Assembly: GCA_947501805.1 (NCBI GenBank)
Contig: CANMXJ010000003.1
Coordinates: 186,001-250,000 of the forward strand
Direction: 5' to 3'
Origin: an uncultured Sulfitobacter sp.
GTDB taxonomy: Bacteria > Pseudomonadota > Alphaproteobacteria > Rhodobacterales > Rhodobacteraceae
Length of the DNA: 64,000 nucleotides
Under the pieces are notes generated by a model that was given only the letters and a program-made list of their open reading frames with translations, searched no databases and was not told the origin of the DNA. Made by a program: the position numbers and the translations under genes. This document shows positions 1-8,611 of this stretch, one piece after another; position 1 is the first letter of the stretch; the number at the start of each line of letters is the position of its first letter.

Positions 1-903
1 GAGGCGGCCGCCAAGCATCGTGTTTGGCTGATCCCCGGCTCGATGTTCCTGAAAGACCCTGAAGACGGCCGCATGTACAACACTTCGGTTGTAATCAATC
101 CCGAGGGCGAAGTGATCCGCCGTTATTCCAAGATGTTCCCGTTCCGCCCGTATGAGGAAGGGGTCGCAGCTGGTACAGAATTCTGCATCTTTGACGTGCC
201 GGATGTGGGCCGTTTCGGCCTGTCGATCTGTTATGATATGTGGTTTCCGGAAACGACGCGCCAACTGACCAGCCAAGGCGTTGAGGTGCTGTTGCACCCT
301 GTTTTGACAGGCACAACGGACCGCGATGCAGAGTTGGCGATTGCGCGCGCCACAGCAGCGCAATTCCAGTGCTACATCTTTGATGTGAACGGATTGGGCG
401 CGGGCGGTGTTGGCAAGTCTTGCGTGGTCGATCCTACCTCTATGGTGTTGCACCAATCCGCAGGGCAAGAAGACATGTTTCCGATTGAAGTTGATCTGTC
501 CGTGGTGCGCCGCCAACGCGAAGCGGGTATGAAAGGGCTGGGTCAGGTTTTGAAATCATTCCGTGACCGGTCTACTGACTTTTCCGTCTACGACCGCAAC
601 AGCGGCACCGACGCGTACCTCAAGACTCTGGGGCCGCTTGAAATACCGCAACAAGGCAATCGCGCGGGTCTGCAAGCAGCAGTTCCTGCATTGCGTGTGC
701 CTGATGTTCCGGGATTTCAGGATCAACTGGCCATGCCGGGATTTGCGCAAAACCAACCCGAGTTTGCGCCAGAACCCTTGCCAAACGCTTCGGCGGGAAT
801 GGCGGTTGCGCCTGCGCAACCGGTAGCTCCTGCTGTTGCGATTCCAAATCCACCTGTCAAACCTGATACACTGGCGGGAACAGACGAAACATCCAGCGGT
901 TAA
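1..903 (+). CDS. Carbon-nitrogen hydrolase (nitrilase superfamily), 5' end outside window
   Basis: The reading frame is open from base 1, so the N-terminus, including the family's catalytic Glu, lies upstream. The visible part keeps the other two members of the Glu-Lys-Cys triad: Lys in the YSKMFPF stretch (about nt 130) and Cys in SICYDMWFPE (about nt 229). Nitrilase-family enzymes hydrolyse amides, N-carbamoyl compounds or nitriles in the cytoplasm; the substrate here cannot be read from the motifs. The catalytic fold seems to end near nt 600 and is followed by roughly 90 residues rich in Pro, Ala and Gln that are not part of the usual fold. It lies 73 bases before the PLP decarboxylase on the same strand and probably belongs with it. 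Family call is strong, exact reaction unknown. Confidence 0.85.
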   Translation, partial: EAAAKHRVWLIPGSMFLKDPEDGRMYNTSVVINPEGEVIRRYSKMFPFRPYEEGVAAGTEFCIFDVPDVGRFGLSICYDMWFPETTRQLTSQGVEVLLHPVLTGTTDRDAELAIARATAAQFQCYIFDVNGLGAGGVGKSCVVDPTSMVLHQSAGQEDMFPIEVDLSVVRRQREAGMKGLGQVLKSFRDRSTDFSVYDRNSGTDAYLKTLGPLEIPQQGNRAGLQAAVPALRVPDVPGFQDQLAMPGFAQNQPEFAPEPLPNASAGMAVAPAQPVAPAVAIPNPPVKPDTLAGTDETSSG

Positions 904-976
904 TCCGCTGCAATAAGCCCCGAAAAATGTCGTATCGGAGCAGAATGCAGCAGCTTGGCCGTCCAACGGAGAAGAC

Positions 977-3712
977 ATGATGCATTCGATGAACGAATAT
1001 TCTTCCGCGATCCAGCTACGTTCTGACAGGTGGAGCGCTCTGCGTCAGGCTTGCGCTGCACTGACGCGGGATCCTGATGCCAAACAGCGTAAGGTGCTGA
1101 GCAGTCGAATCACAGAGTTGTTTTCGTCTCTGGCAATTATTGAACCTTATTGGGCTTTCCCGGGCATGGCCGCCTTTGAGCACCTGCGCCGCCAGTTCGA
1201 TCACGGGAGCTTTGAAGACCTTGCGTTCGCAGTAAGCCGCGTGACCCGTGCGCTGACAACGGGTGCCTATCGCCGCCGCCACATTCCGCTGGACCGTGAC
1301 AGTGTGGACCACGAGGATGATGACGAGGCAATGTTGCCACCCGAGGCACGCGCCTTGGCGAAGCCCTATTTCGAAGTGTTGATTGTTGATAATGTAAACG
1401 ATCAGCAAGAGCGGTGGTTAAAATCCAACGTGACCCGCATGCGCCGGTCTGAGGATTCGTTCATCTACGAAGCGGTGGTTGTCCCCAGCATCGAAGACGC
1501 GCTGATCGCGGTGCTGTTTAACCACAACATTCAAGCCATTGTTGTACGCCCCGGACTGACGTTGAAATCCAAGACGGACCAAGACCTTTTGACCCGTTAT
1601 CTGGCCCGCGCGGGCGGACGTGAGGAAATCGAAGCAATCGAGCCGGAGAATTACGGCCCTGAACTTTGCAGGATGATTGCCAAGGTACGCCCCGAACTGG
1701 ATGCTTATCTTGTCACCGAGCGGTCGGTCGAAGACATCGCAGGGCACGATCTGGGTATTTGCCGGCGGGTTTTCTACAATCAAGAAGACTTTATGGAATT
1801 GCACCTGAACATCCTGCGCGGTGTCCAGTCGCGCAATAAGTCCCCCTTCTTTACGGCGCTGGTCGAATATTCCAAACAGCCAACGGGTGTGTTTCACGCA
1901 ATGCCGATCAGCCGTGGCAAGTCAATCACGCGGTCACACTGGATTCAGGATATGGGCGCATTCTATGGCCCGAATATTTTCCTTGCCGAAACTTCGGCAA
2001 CTTCGGGCGGGCTTGATTCCCTGCTTGATCCTGTAGGGCCGATCAAGGAAGCTCAAGAGCTTGCCTCTCGTGCCTTCGGGTCAAAACAGACATTTTTTGC
2101 CACCAACGGCACATCGACCTGCAACAAGATTGTCGTGCAGGCGTTGATCAAACCGGGCGACATCGTGCTGGTGGACCGTGATTGCCACAAGTCACACCAT
2201 TACGGCATGGTGCTTGCGGGCGCACAGGTCAGCTATCTCGACAGCTATCCGTTGAATAAATACTCGATGTATGGCGCGGTGCCGCTCAAGGAAATCAAAC
2301 ATCAACTACTGACGCTCAAGGCGGCGGGCAAGCTGGATCAGGTGCGGATGTTGCTGTTGACCAACTGCACCTTCGACGGGCTGGTTTACAATGTCGAACG
2401 CGTGATGGAAGAATGCCTTGCGATCAAGCCGGACCTGATTTTCCTTTGGGACGAAGCATGGTTCGCCTTTGCCCGTTTCAGCCCGACGTACCGCCAGCGG
2501 ACAGCGATGAATGCCGCCAATGTGCTGCGTGAAAAACTGAAATCCGACAAACATGCGAAAGCCTATGAGGCGCAGCAGGCGGAGTTGGAAGGTGCCGATG
2601 ATGAAACGTTAATGCGCACCCGTCTGATCCCGCCGCCATCTGCACGGGTTAGGGTCTATGGAACGCAATCAACGCATAAAACACTGACCTCACTGCGGCA
2701 GGGGTCCATGATCCACGTGAATGATCAGGACTTTAAGGGCGAAGTGGAGCAGGCGTTTCACGAAGCATATATGACGCATACGTCGACCTCCCCCAATTAC
2801 CAGATTATTGCATCGCTCGACGTTGGCCGTCGTCAGGTGGAGTTGGAAGGATTCGAATTTGTGCAGAGGCAGGTCGAGGCGGCGATGTCGATGCGTCGCG
2901 CGATTTCGGACCATCCGCTGCTATCGAAGTATTTCTGCGTTTTGACCGCCGGCGACATGATCCCCGAAGAACACCGCGAAAGCGGTGTGACCAGCTACTA
3001 CGATACGGAGCAGGGCTGGACCGACATGTGGGATTGCTACGAGAAGGACGAGTTCGCGCTTGATCCAACCCGTGTGACCTTGGCTGTTGGTGGAACTGGC
3101 TGGGACGGGGATACATTCAAGACTGACATCCTGATGGATAAATATGGCATCCAGATCAACAAGACCTCGCGCAATACCGTCCTGTTTATGACCAACATTG
3201 GCACTACACGTTCCTCTGTTGCCTATCTGATCGAAGTGTTGGTCGAGATTGCAAAATCGCTGGATGAACGTTTGGATGACGCCAGCCGGATGGAGCGACT
3301 GTCGCATGACAAGCGCGTAAAAAACCTGATGGAAGATTATCCGCCGCTGCCGGATTTCAGCCGTTTTCACGATGCTTTCCGCGCGACAGACACCCCCGAA
3401 GGTGACATCAGAACCGCCTATTATCTTAGCTATGATGACAGCAATTGCGATTATCTTGACCTTGATGGATCGCTTAAGGACGCAATGGCTGAAGGCAGAA
3501 CGATTGTCTCGGCGTCCTTCATCATTCCCTATCCACCGGGTTTTCCGATTCTTGTGCCCGGACAGGTAATTTCGGCTGAGATTCTTGCATTCATGCGTGC
3601 GTTGGACGTGAGCGAAATTCACGGCTACCGCCCTGATCTGGGTTTACGTGTCTTTACAGATGCGGCGCTCGAAAGTGTGCGCAGCAGACGCATTTCTGAC
3701 AAAAAGACTTAA
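977..3712 (+). CDS. Large PLP-dependent Orn/Lys/Arg decarboxylase-family enzyme
   Basis: The 911-residue product has the fold type I decarboxylase layout. The PLP-binding lysine is Lys568 in the STHKTLTSLRQGSM motif, and a conserved DEAW segment (about residues 494-497) lies upstream. Relatives in this family make diamines (putrescine, agmatine, cadaverine) from basic amino acids. The classical enzymes are about 710-755 residues; this one carries about 130 extra N-terminal residues before the wing-like domain and a charged, insertion-like stretch (about residues 515-555) just before the PLP lysine. Start chosen at ATG 977 because GGAGA lies just upstream; ATG 980 is an alternative. The ATP-grasp gene starts 16 bases after the stop. 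Substrate not assigned; it may not be a standard basic amino acid. Confidence 0.85.
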   Translation: MMHSMNEYSSAIQLRSDRWSALRQACAALTRDPDAKQRKVLSSRITELFSSLAIIEPYWAFPGMAAFEHLRRQFDHGSFEDLAFAVSRVTRALTTGAYRRRHIPLDRDSVDHEDDDEAMLPPEARALAKPYFEVLIVDNVNDQQERWLKSNVTRMRRSEDSFIYEAVVVPSIEDALIAVLFNHNIQAIVVRPGLTLKSKTDQDLLTRYLARAGGREEIEAIEPENYGPELCRMIAKVRPELDAYLVTERSVEDIAGHDLGICRRVFYNQEDFMELHLNILRGVQSRNKSPFFTALVEYSKQPTGVFHAMPISRGKSITRSHWIQDMGAFYGPNIFLAETSATSGGLDSLLDPVGPIKEAQELASRAFGSKQTFFATNGTSTCNKIVVQALIKPGDIVLVDRDCHKSHHYGMVLAGAQVSYLDSYPLNKYSMYGAVPLKEIKHQLLTLKAAGKLDQVRMLLLTNCTFDGLVYNVERVMEECLAIKPDLIFLWDEAWFAFARFSPTYRQRTAMNAANVLREKLKSDKHAKAYEAQQAELEGADDETLMRTRLIPPPSARVRVYGTQSTHKTLTSLRQGSMIHVNDQDFKGEVEQAFHEAYMTHTSTSPNYQIIASLDVGRRQVELEGFEFVQRQVEAAMSMRRAISDHPLLSKYFCVLTAGDMIPEEHRESGVTSYYDTEQGWTDMWDCYEKDEFALDPTRVTLAVGGTGWDGDTFKTDILMDKYGIQINKTSRNTVLFMTNIGTTRSSVAYLIEVLVEIAKSLDERLDDASRMERLSHDKRVKNLMEDYPPLPDFSRFHDAFRATDTPEGDIRTAYYLSYDDSNCDYLDLDGSLKDAMAEGRTIVSASFIIPYPPGFPILVPGQVISAEILAFMRALDVSEIHGYRPDLGLRVFTDAALESVRSRRISDKKT

Positions 3713-3728
3713 AAAGGGGACCAATATT

Positions 3729-5186
3729 ATGGCTACAGTTCTTAGAAACATTTCCGAAATCCGCCGGTTCTTTCATCGAAACGAAGATCCGATCTATTTC
3801 ATATCGGCGACCAATTTCAATCTCTTGGGCCTCGATGAATGGGTCAAGAATTTCAAATATATCTGCTACATTGACTGTTATGGCGGCAAACATCCGAACG
3901 TGTTTTGCCCTTCCGAACAGCCCCATGCAGAATTCCAGTCCATTGAAGACATCAACAACTATCTGTTGCAGCACAAAGAGGTGATTGATTTCATCAAGCG
4001 TCGCGGCGGCAAACCCAAGTTTGTTTTTCTGATGTTTGATGAAGAAACCGAGCGTTTGTCGAAAGAACTGGGTGCGTCGGTTTGGTTCCCCAAGGCGAAG
4101 CTGCGTACCAAAATGGACAACAAGATCGAAACGGTCCGGATCGGCAACAAGGCTGGTGTGCCTTCGGTGCCGAACGTACTGTCAGAGGTGAAGTCTTATG
4201 ATGATCTGAAAAAGACATGTGACAAAGCGGGGATTGGTCACGATCTGGTGCTGCAATCCGCCTTTGGTGACAGCGGGCACACGACATTTTTCATCAAATC
4301 CGAAGCCGATTTCCGACGTCACGAGAGCGAGATCATCGGCGAGGGCGAGATCAAGATCATGAAGCGGATTGATTGCCGTGGTGCGGCTATTGAGGCCTGT
4401 GCGACCAAGGAAGGCACGATTGTTGGGCCTTTGATGACGGAACTGGTGGGCTTCAAAGAGCTGACACCCTATCGCGGCGGATGGTGCGGCAATGAAATTC
4501 TTGCGACGGCATTTCCGCCCAAGGTGCGTGAAAAGGCGCGTGAGTTGACGTTCAAATTTGGTGAACAACTACGCAAGGAAGGGTATCGCGGGTATTTCGA
4601 ACTCGACTTCCTGATTGACAAAAAGACCGGTGATCTCTGGCTTGGCGAGCTGAATCCGCGCATTACGGGGGCGTCTTCGATGACCAACCACGCGGCATTT
4701 GCCCATGCAGACGCGCCGCTGTTCATTTTCCATCTGCTTGAATTCTCCAAGAAGAAATTCAATCTGGATGTGGACGAATTGAATGCCCGTTGGTCTGATG
4801 CGGCCAATATCGACAGCTGGTCACAGATGGTGATCAAGCACACAGATGACTCTGTGGATATCTGTACTGAAGTGCCCGAAACCGGCATTTACAAGATGAA
4901 AGAAGACGGCAGCGTGGTGTTTGATCGTTTTGATTATCACCGGCGGGCGGTTGAGTCCGAAAACGAAGCATTCTTTCTGCGCATCCTGCAACCGGGCGAT
5001 TACCGCTATGAGGGCGCGGACATTGGTATCCTTGTGACGCGCGGGCGCTCCATGACCAAATCGTTTCAGTTGAACGAACGGGCAAGAAAGTGGATTCACG
5101 GGATCAAGAACACGGTCGATGGCAAACCTTTGCCAACTGCACAAGCTGGCCCGGCTCTTGCCGATCCGGCATTCAAGATCCTGTAA
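3729..5186 (+). CDS. ATP-grasp ligase, biotin carboxylase-like fold
   Basis: A 485-residue protein with ATP-grasp character. A nucleotide-binding region lies around residues 130-250, and the metal/ATP motif FELDFLID followed by LWLGELNPRITGAS (about residues 300-325) supplies the Glu and Asn expected for Mg-ATP binding. ATP-grasp enzymes activate a carboxylate as acyl phosphate and join it to an amine or thiol. No biotin carboxyl carrier domain or partner is nearby, so a stand-alone amide-forming role is likelier than a biotin carboxylase. ATG 3729 is chosen over upstream starts because AAAAGGGGA lies at the right distance and the upstream part overlaps the decarboxylase. Probably co-transcribed with it. 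Substrate unknown. Confidence 0.75.
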   Translation: MATVLRNISEIRRFFHRNEDPIYFISATNFNLLGLDEWVKNFKYICYIDCYGGKHPNVFCPSEQPHAEFQSIEDINNYLLQHKEVIDFIKRRGGKPKFVFLMFDEETERLSKELGASVWFPKAKLRTKMDNKIETVRIGNKAGVPSVPNVLSEVKSYDDLKKTCDKAGIGHDLVLQSAFGDSGHTTFFIKSEADFRRHESEIIGEGEIKIMKRIDCRGAAIEACATKEGTIVGPLMTELVGFKELTPYRGGWCGNEILATAFPPKVREKARELTFKFGEQLRKEGYRGYFELDFLIDKKTGDLWLGELNPRITGASSMTNHAAFAHADAPLFIFHLLEFSKKKFNLDVDELNARWSDAANIDSWSQMVIKHTDDSVDICTEVPETGIYKMKEDGSVVFDRFDYHRRAVESENEAFFLRILQPGDYRYEGADIGILVTRGRSMTKSFQLNERARKWIHGIKNTVDGKPLPTAQAGPALADPAFKIL

Positions 5187-5199
5187 CCGGAAGGCCGCA

Positions 5200-6171
5200 A
5201 TGTACTGGCGCGCCCTCAATATCGAAAAGCCCGGTCCGGTCTGGGCCGGGCTTTTTAATGAATATTGGCCCGACTACCGTCAGTGGTGGCTGAAGGAGGG
5301 TGAAACCTCGCGCCCGACTTTTAGCCAGTGCCGCCGTGCGCTGGCCGAACATATGCCAGAACTCATGCCGCTTTATGAGGACCTCTGCATGCAAGCAGGT
5401 GGTGGCGATGTCGCGGCGCGGTTCCTGAGTTTTTACAATCCGCCGCCCTATATGGCGGGATGTTCCCAGGCGATCTGGGCTGGCAAAGAGCCGGTCATGG
5501 TGCGCAATTATGATTATGATCCAAACGCATTTGACCAGTTGGTGATGAAAACAAACTGGCAGGGGCGGCAGGTGCTTGGGACCTCTGACGGGCTGTGGGG
5601 GTTGGTTGATGGGGTGAACGATGCGGGTCTTGCGATTTCACTCACCTTTGGCGGGCGACGCGATGTAGGTGACGGTTTTGGTGTGCCACTGATTTTGCGT
5701 TACGTGCTGCAAACTTGCGAGACTGTGAACGATGCGACGGCTGTGCTGGCCCGCGTCCCTACCCATATGAGTTACAACGTCACGGTGCTGGATCGCAATC
5801 GCAACTATGCGACGGCGATGATGGCACCGGATCGTGAGACGGTGATCACGCACGCAGCGGTTGCCACCAACCATCAGGAAAATATCGAATGGGTCAGCCA
5901 CGCGCGATTTACAGCGACCGTGGAACGGGAGCGGTATCTGTTGAACCGCCTGCGGATGCACAAGGATCCGCAAGAGAAATTTATCGGTGCGTTTCTCAAG
6001 CCGCCCCTGTATTCGACAGCTTTCAACGTCGGATTTGGCACACTTTACACTGCCGTCTATCGCCCGCGCAAACGTGAGATGGAATTGCGCTGGCCCGGCA
6101 CGATCTGGCCCTTGTCGCTGGATGAATTTGTTGAGGGCGCACGCGAAGTTTATCTACCGGGGGCTTTATGA
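5200..6171 (+). CDS. C45-family (acyl-CoA:6-APA acyltransferase-like) Ntn hydrolase
   Basis: A 323-residue protein resembling the isopenicillin N acyltransferase/C45 peptidase family, whose members mature by self-cleavage before a cysteine and then hydrolyse or transfer acyl amides. The likely nucleophile is Cys88 in MAGCSQAIW, preceded by Gly as in the family, followed by VMVRNYDYDP and later ATNHQENIEW. ATG 5200 follows the ATP-grasp stop by 13 bases and has GGAAGG in front; it leaves an 87-residue propeptide. A strong terminator-like hairpin lies within codons 9-19. The stop overlaps the next start as ATGA. The neighbouring amide-forming ATP-grasp and amide-cleaving nitrilase suggest amide or peptide chemistry on a small molecule; that is inference. 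Confidence 0.75.
   Translation: MYWRALNIEKPGPVWAGLFNEYWPDYRQWWLKEGETSRPTFSQCRRALAEHMPELMPLYEDLCMQAGGGDVAARFLSFYNPPPYMAGCSQAIWAGKEPVMVRNYDYDPNAFDQLVMKTNWQGRQVLGTSDGLWGLVDGVNDAGLAISLTFGGRRDVGDGFGVPLILRYVLQTCETVNDATAVLARVPTHMSYNVTVLDRNRNYATAMMAPDRETVITHAAVATNHQENIEWVSHARFTATVERERYLLNRLRMHKDPQEKFIGAFLKPPLYSTAFNVGFGTLYTAVYRPRKREMELRWPGTIWPLSLDEFVEGAREVYLPGAL
5225..5256 (+). terminator. Intrinsic-terminator-like hairpin inside the start of the C45 gene
   Basis: A perfect 10-bp stem, AAAAGCCCGG (5225-5234) with CCGGGCTTTT (5246-5255), encloses an 11-base loop and ends in five T. It lies 39 bases after the ATP-grasp stop codon, where an operon terminator would be expected, yet it is inside the C45 reading frame if ATG 5200 is the start. 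It could end part of the transcripts, so that downstream genes are expressed less, or be masked when the leading codons are translated. The structure is read directly; its activity is inferred. Confidence 0.6.
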
Positions 6172-7280
6172 CCAAAGGACCACTTTCATCGCTAAAGGTT
6201 GTTGAGTTTTCCGGCTTGGGCCCCGCGCCATTGGCCGGGCAACTGCTGGCTGATCTGGGCGCGCAAGTGGTTACGGTGGATCGCAAGTCGGCCCCTGCTG
6301 ATCCCGCAGACATCAACCGGCGTGGCAAGAAATCCGTGGTTCTGAACTTGAAATCGGAGGTTGGATTTGATGCTGCCCGCCGCCTGATCGCCGCCAGTGA
6401 CGTGCTGATTGAAGGATTCCGTCCCGGTGTGATGGAAAGGTTGGGGTTGGGCCCTGATACCTGTCCAGAAACGCTGATCTATGCGCGGATGACGGGCTGG
6501 GGGCAGGACGGCCCGTGGGCGCAGACCGCAGGCCATGATATCAACTATCTCGCTTTAACCGGTGCGTTGCATGCCATGGGTGCAGGGGATGCGCCGCCGG
6601 TCCCGCCGATGAACCTTGTGGCCGACTATGGCGGGGGCACGATGTTCCTGATCTTTGGTATTCTGGCGGCTGTCATCGAGCGTGGCATTTCCGGTAAAGG
6701 GCAGGTTGTGGATGCCGCGATGGTCGACGGTGTTCCCGCAATGATGGGTTTGATCCACGGTATGTTGGCCCAAGGTACATGGACGGAGAACCGCGCGGAC
6801 AACTGGCTCGACGGGGCTGCGCCTTTCTATCGGTGTTATACCTGTTCGGACGGCAAGTTCATTTCCGTAGGCGCACTGGAACCGCAATTCTATGCGATCC
6901 TGTTGGAAAATCTTGGATTGCCCGACGCCTATCGCGCGAACCAGAATGACAAGGCTACGTGGCCTGCCCGAAGTGCGGAGTTTGCAGCTGTTTTCGCGAC
7001 CCGGACCCGCGATGCATGGGCCGAGGTTTTTGACGGGACAGATGCCTGCGTGGCACCGGTTTTGACTTTCTCGGAGGCGACACAGCACCCTCACATGGCA
7101 GCGCGTCAGAATTTTTCGAAACCAGAGGGTATTGTGCAATCCGGCGTAGCACCAAGGCTCAGCAGATCGCTTTCACACCCTGTTTCAAGCCCCACAGCCG
7201 TCGGCGCAGATACACGTGATGTTTTGACGGCAATAGGCCTGAACGCGAGGGAAATAGCGGCACTTGCGGATTTGTCCTGA
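6168..7280 (+). CDS. Alpha-methylacyl-CoA racemase-like CaiB/BaiF family protein
   Basis: A 370-residue class III CoA-transferase fold protein. It has the racemase signatures rather than only the generic transferase ones: GHDINY with His123 and NLVADYGGG with Asp153 match the proton-abstracting His/Asp pair of AMACR/MCR enzymes, which epimerise 2-methylacyl-CoA esters during branched-chain lipid breakdown. The N-terminal stretch KVVEFSGLGPAPLAGQLLADLGAQV is typical of the family. ATG 6168 overlaps the stop of the C45 gene (ATGA), so translation is probably coupled. A CoA-ester enzyme beside an acyl-transfer/hydrolysis enzyme may mean they handle the same acyl group, or it may just be a neighbouring gene in the transcript. 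Confidence 0.85.
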   Translation: MTKGPLSSLKVVEFSGLGPAPLAGQLLADLGAQVVTVDRKSAPADPADINRRGKKSVVLNLKSEVGFDAARRLIAASDVLIEGFRPGVMERLGLGPDTCPETLIYARMTGWGQDGPWAQTAGHDINYLALTGALHAMGAGDAPPVPPMNLVADYGGGTMFLIFGILAAVIERGISGKGQVVDAAMVDGVPAMMGLIHGMLAQGTWTENRADNWLDGAAPFYRCYTCSDGKFISVGALEPQFYAILLENLGLPDAYRANQNDKATWPARSAEFAAVFATRTRDAWAEVFDGTDACVAPVLTFSEATQHPHMAARQNFSKPEGIVQSGVAPRLSRSLSHPVSSPTAVGADTRDVLTAIGLNAREIAALADLS

Positions 7281-7352
7281 TCCAAACCGCGCCTCAATCG
7301 GGCTGAACAGTTAAGCGTGTTATCCCGTCAAGTGTTCCTGTAATATGCGCTT

Positions 7353-8000
7353 ATGAAGGACTTTGCCGCCACCGATGCCATAGACATGCTGGACGACTTG
7401 ATTGTTTGTCCGCAATGCGATGCTGTCTTCCGCTTGAAAAAGCCCAAGAACGGGGAGCGCGCGACATGCCAGCGGTGTCACAAGGCGCTGATCTCCCCGC
7501 GCCGCAATGCGGGGCTGCATATCATCGCTGTGGCTTTGGCGGTGTTGTTTCTGATCATCGGTGCGGCAGTATTTCCGTTTCTGACAATCGACGCGGCTGG
7601 GAACAAAAACGCGGTATCAATTCTTGATGCAGCTCTGGCTTTTGCCGGTGGGCCGATGATCTTTCTTTCGCTTGCAACGGCGGCGCTGATCATCTTCGTG
7701 CCGCTGCTGCGTGTTTTGCTGACGCTGTATGTCCTTGTGCCTGTTGTGCTGGACAGACCTCATGCTCGCCACGCGATTGTCGCGTTCCGGCTGTCAGAGG
7801 CGCTTCGTCCTTGGTCTATGGCGGAAATTTTTGCCATTGGCTGCGCGGTCGCACTGGTCAAGGTGTCTGATCTGGCGCATGTCGGATTTGGTCCGGCATT
7901 CTGGATGTTTGGAATTCTCGTTGTTCTTGTGATCGCGCAAGACAGTTTTATGTGCAAGTGGTCAGTATGGTATCGTCTGGAACACCCAAGAAATTCGTAA
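7353..8000 (+). CDS. pqiA: PqiA-type membrane protein, first half
   Basis: A 215-residue protein starting with a zinc-ribbon-like module (CPQC near residue 19 and CQRC near residue 40), then about four hydrophobic membrane segments. PqiA proteins are inner-membrane partners of MCE-domain tunnels (PqiB) that help move lipids between inner and outer membranes. The classic protein has two such modules in one chain of about 400 residues; here this module and the next are separate genes that overlap. The gene opens a pqiA-pqiA-pqiB-pqiC operon that runs to 11259. Confidence 0.85.
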   Translation: MKDFAATDAIDMLDDLIVCPQCDAVFRLKKPKNGERATCQRCHKALISPRRNAGLHIIAVALAVLFLIIGAAVFPFLTIDAAGNKNAVSILDAALAFAGGPMIFLSLATAALIIFVPLLRVLLTLYVLVPVVLDRPHARHAIVAFRLSEALRPWSMAEIFAIGCAVALVKVSDLAHVGFGPAFWMFGILVVLVIAQDSFMCKWSVWYRLEHPRNS

Positions 8001-8611
8001 CGGCACGCGAACTGGGCATTGTTGCCTGTCGACGCTGTACGAAAGCATGGCCGATGGGAACGCCCGTCTGCGGGCGCTGTGGTCACAAGCTGGCCTCGCG
8101 TGATCCGCTCAGCCTGCAACGTGTCTGGGCGTTTTGGCTGATGGGACTGATTTGTTACATCCCTGCAAACATCTACCCGATGCTCAGCACCCAAACCTTG
8201 TTCAAGGTCGATGAAAGTACGATTATTGCCGGTGCAGTCGAGCTTGCCCATCACGGTGCGTTTGGTATCGCTGCGATTATCCTGTTTGCATCCGTCGTGA
8301 TCCCCCTGGCGAAGTTCTGGGCGGTTGCCTATCTTGCAATCAGCGTCAAGAATCCCACAGGCGTTTCCAACTACCGGCGTCAGTTGTTGTATGAAGTGGT
8401 CGAGTACATTGGCCGCTGGTCTATGATTGATATCTTTGTGGTTGCGATTTTGTCTGCGCTGGTGCAACTCAAGACACTGGCATCGATCAACCCCGGTCCA
8501 GCGGCAATCTTTTTTGCCCTGTCCGTGATATTTACGATGTTGTCTGCACAGGCCTTTGACTCCCGACTGATCTGGGACATTCAGGCAAAAGAAAAGGGCC
8601 GCACACAATGA
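7967..8611 (+). CDS. PqiA-type membrane protein, second half
   Basis: A protein of about 214 residues with its own zinc-ribbon pair (CRRC and CGRC within the first 45 residues) and about four membrane segments, matching the C-terminal half of a full-length PqiA. I chose ATG 7967; GTG at 7952 in the same frame is possible. Both overlap the previous gene, and its TGA overlaps the PqiB start (ATG 8608), so the three genes are translationally linked. The two half-size proteins presumably pair to rebuild the full PqiA. Confidence 0.8.
   Translation: MVSSGTPKKFVTARELGIVACRRCTKAWPMGTPVCGRCGHKLASRDPLSLQRVWAFWLMGLICYIPANIYPMLSTQTLFKVDESTIIAGAVELAHHGAFGIAAIILFASVVIPLAKFWAVAYLAISVKNPTGVSNYRRQLLYEVVEYIGRWSMIDIFVVAILSALVQLKTLASINPGPAAIFFALSVIFTMLSAQAFDSRLIWDIQAKEKGRTQ

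Noticed and set aside
2921..3622. Open frame of 233 codons on the minus strand
   Set aside because: Lies inside the PLP decarboxylase gene, whose motifs are clear.
3729..5186. Biotin carboxylase as the function of the ATP-grasp gene
   Set aside because: No carrier or carboxyltransferase gene is near, and the ATP-grasp core alone is not specific.
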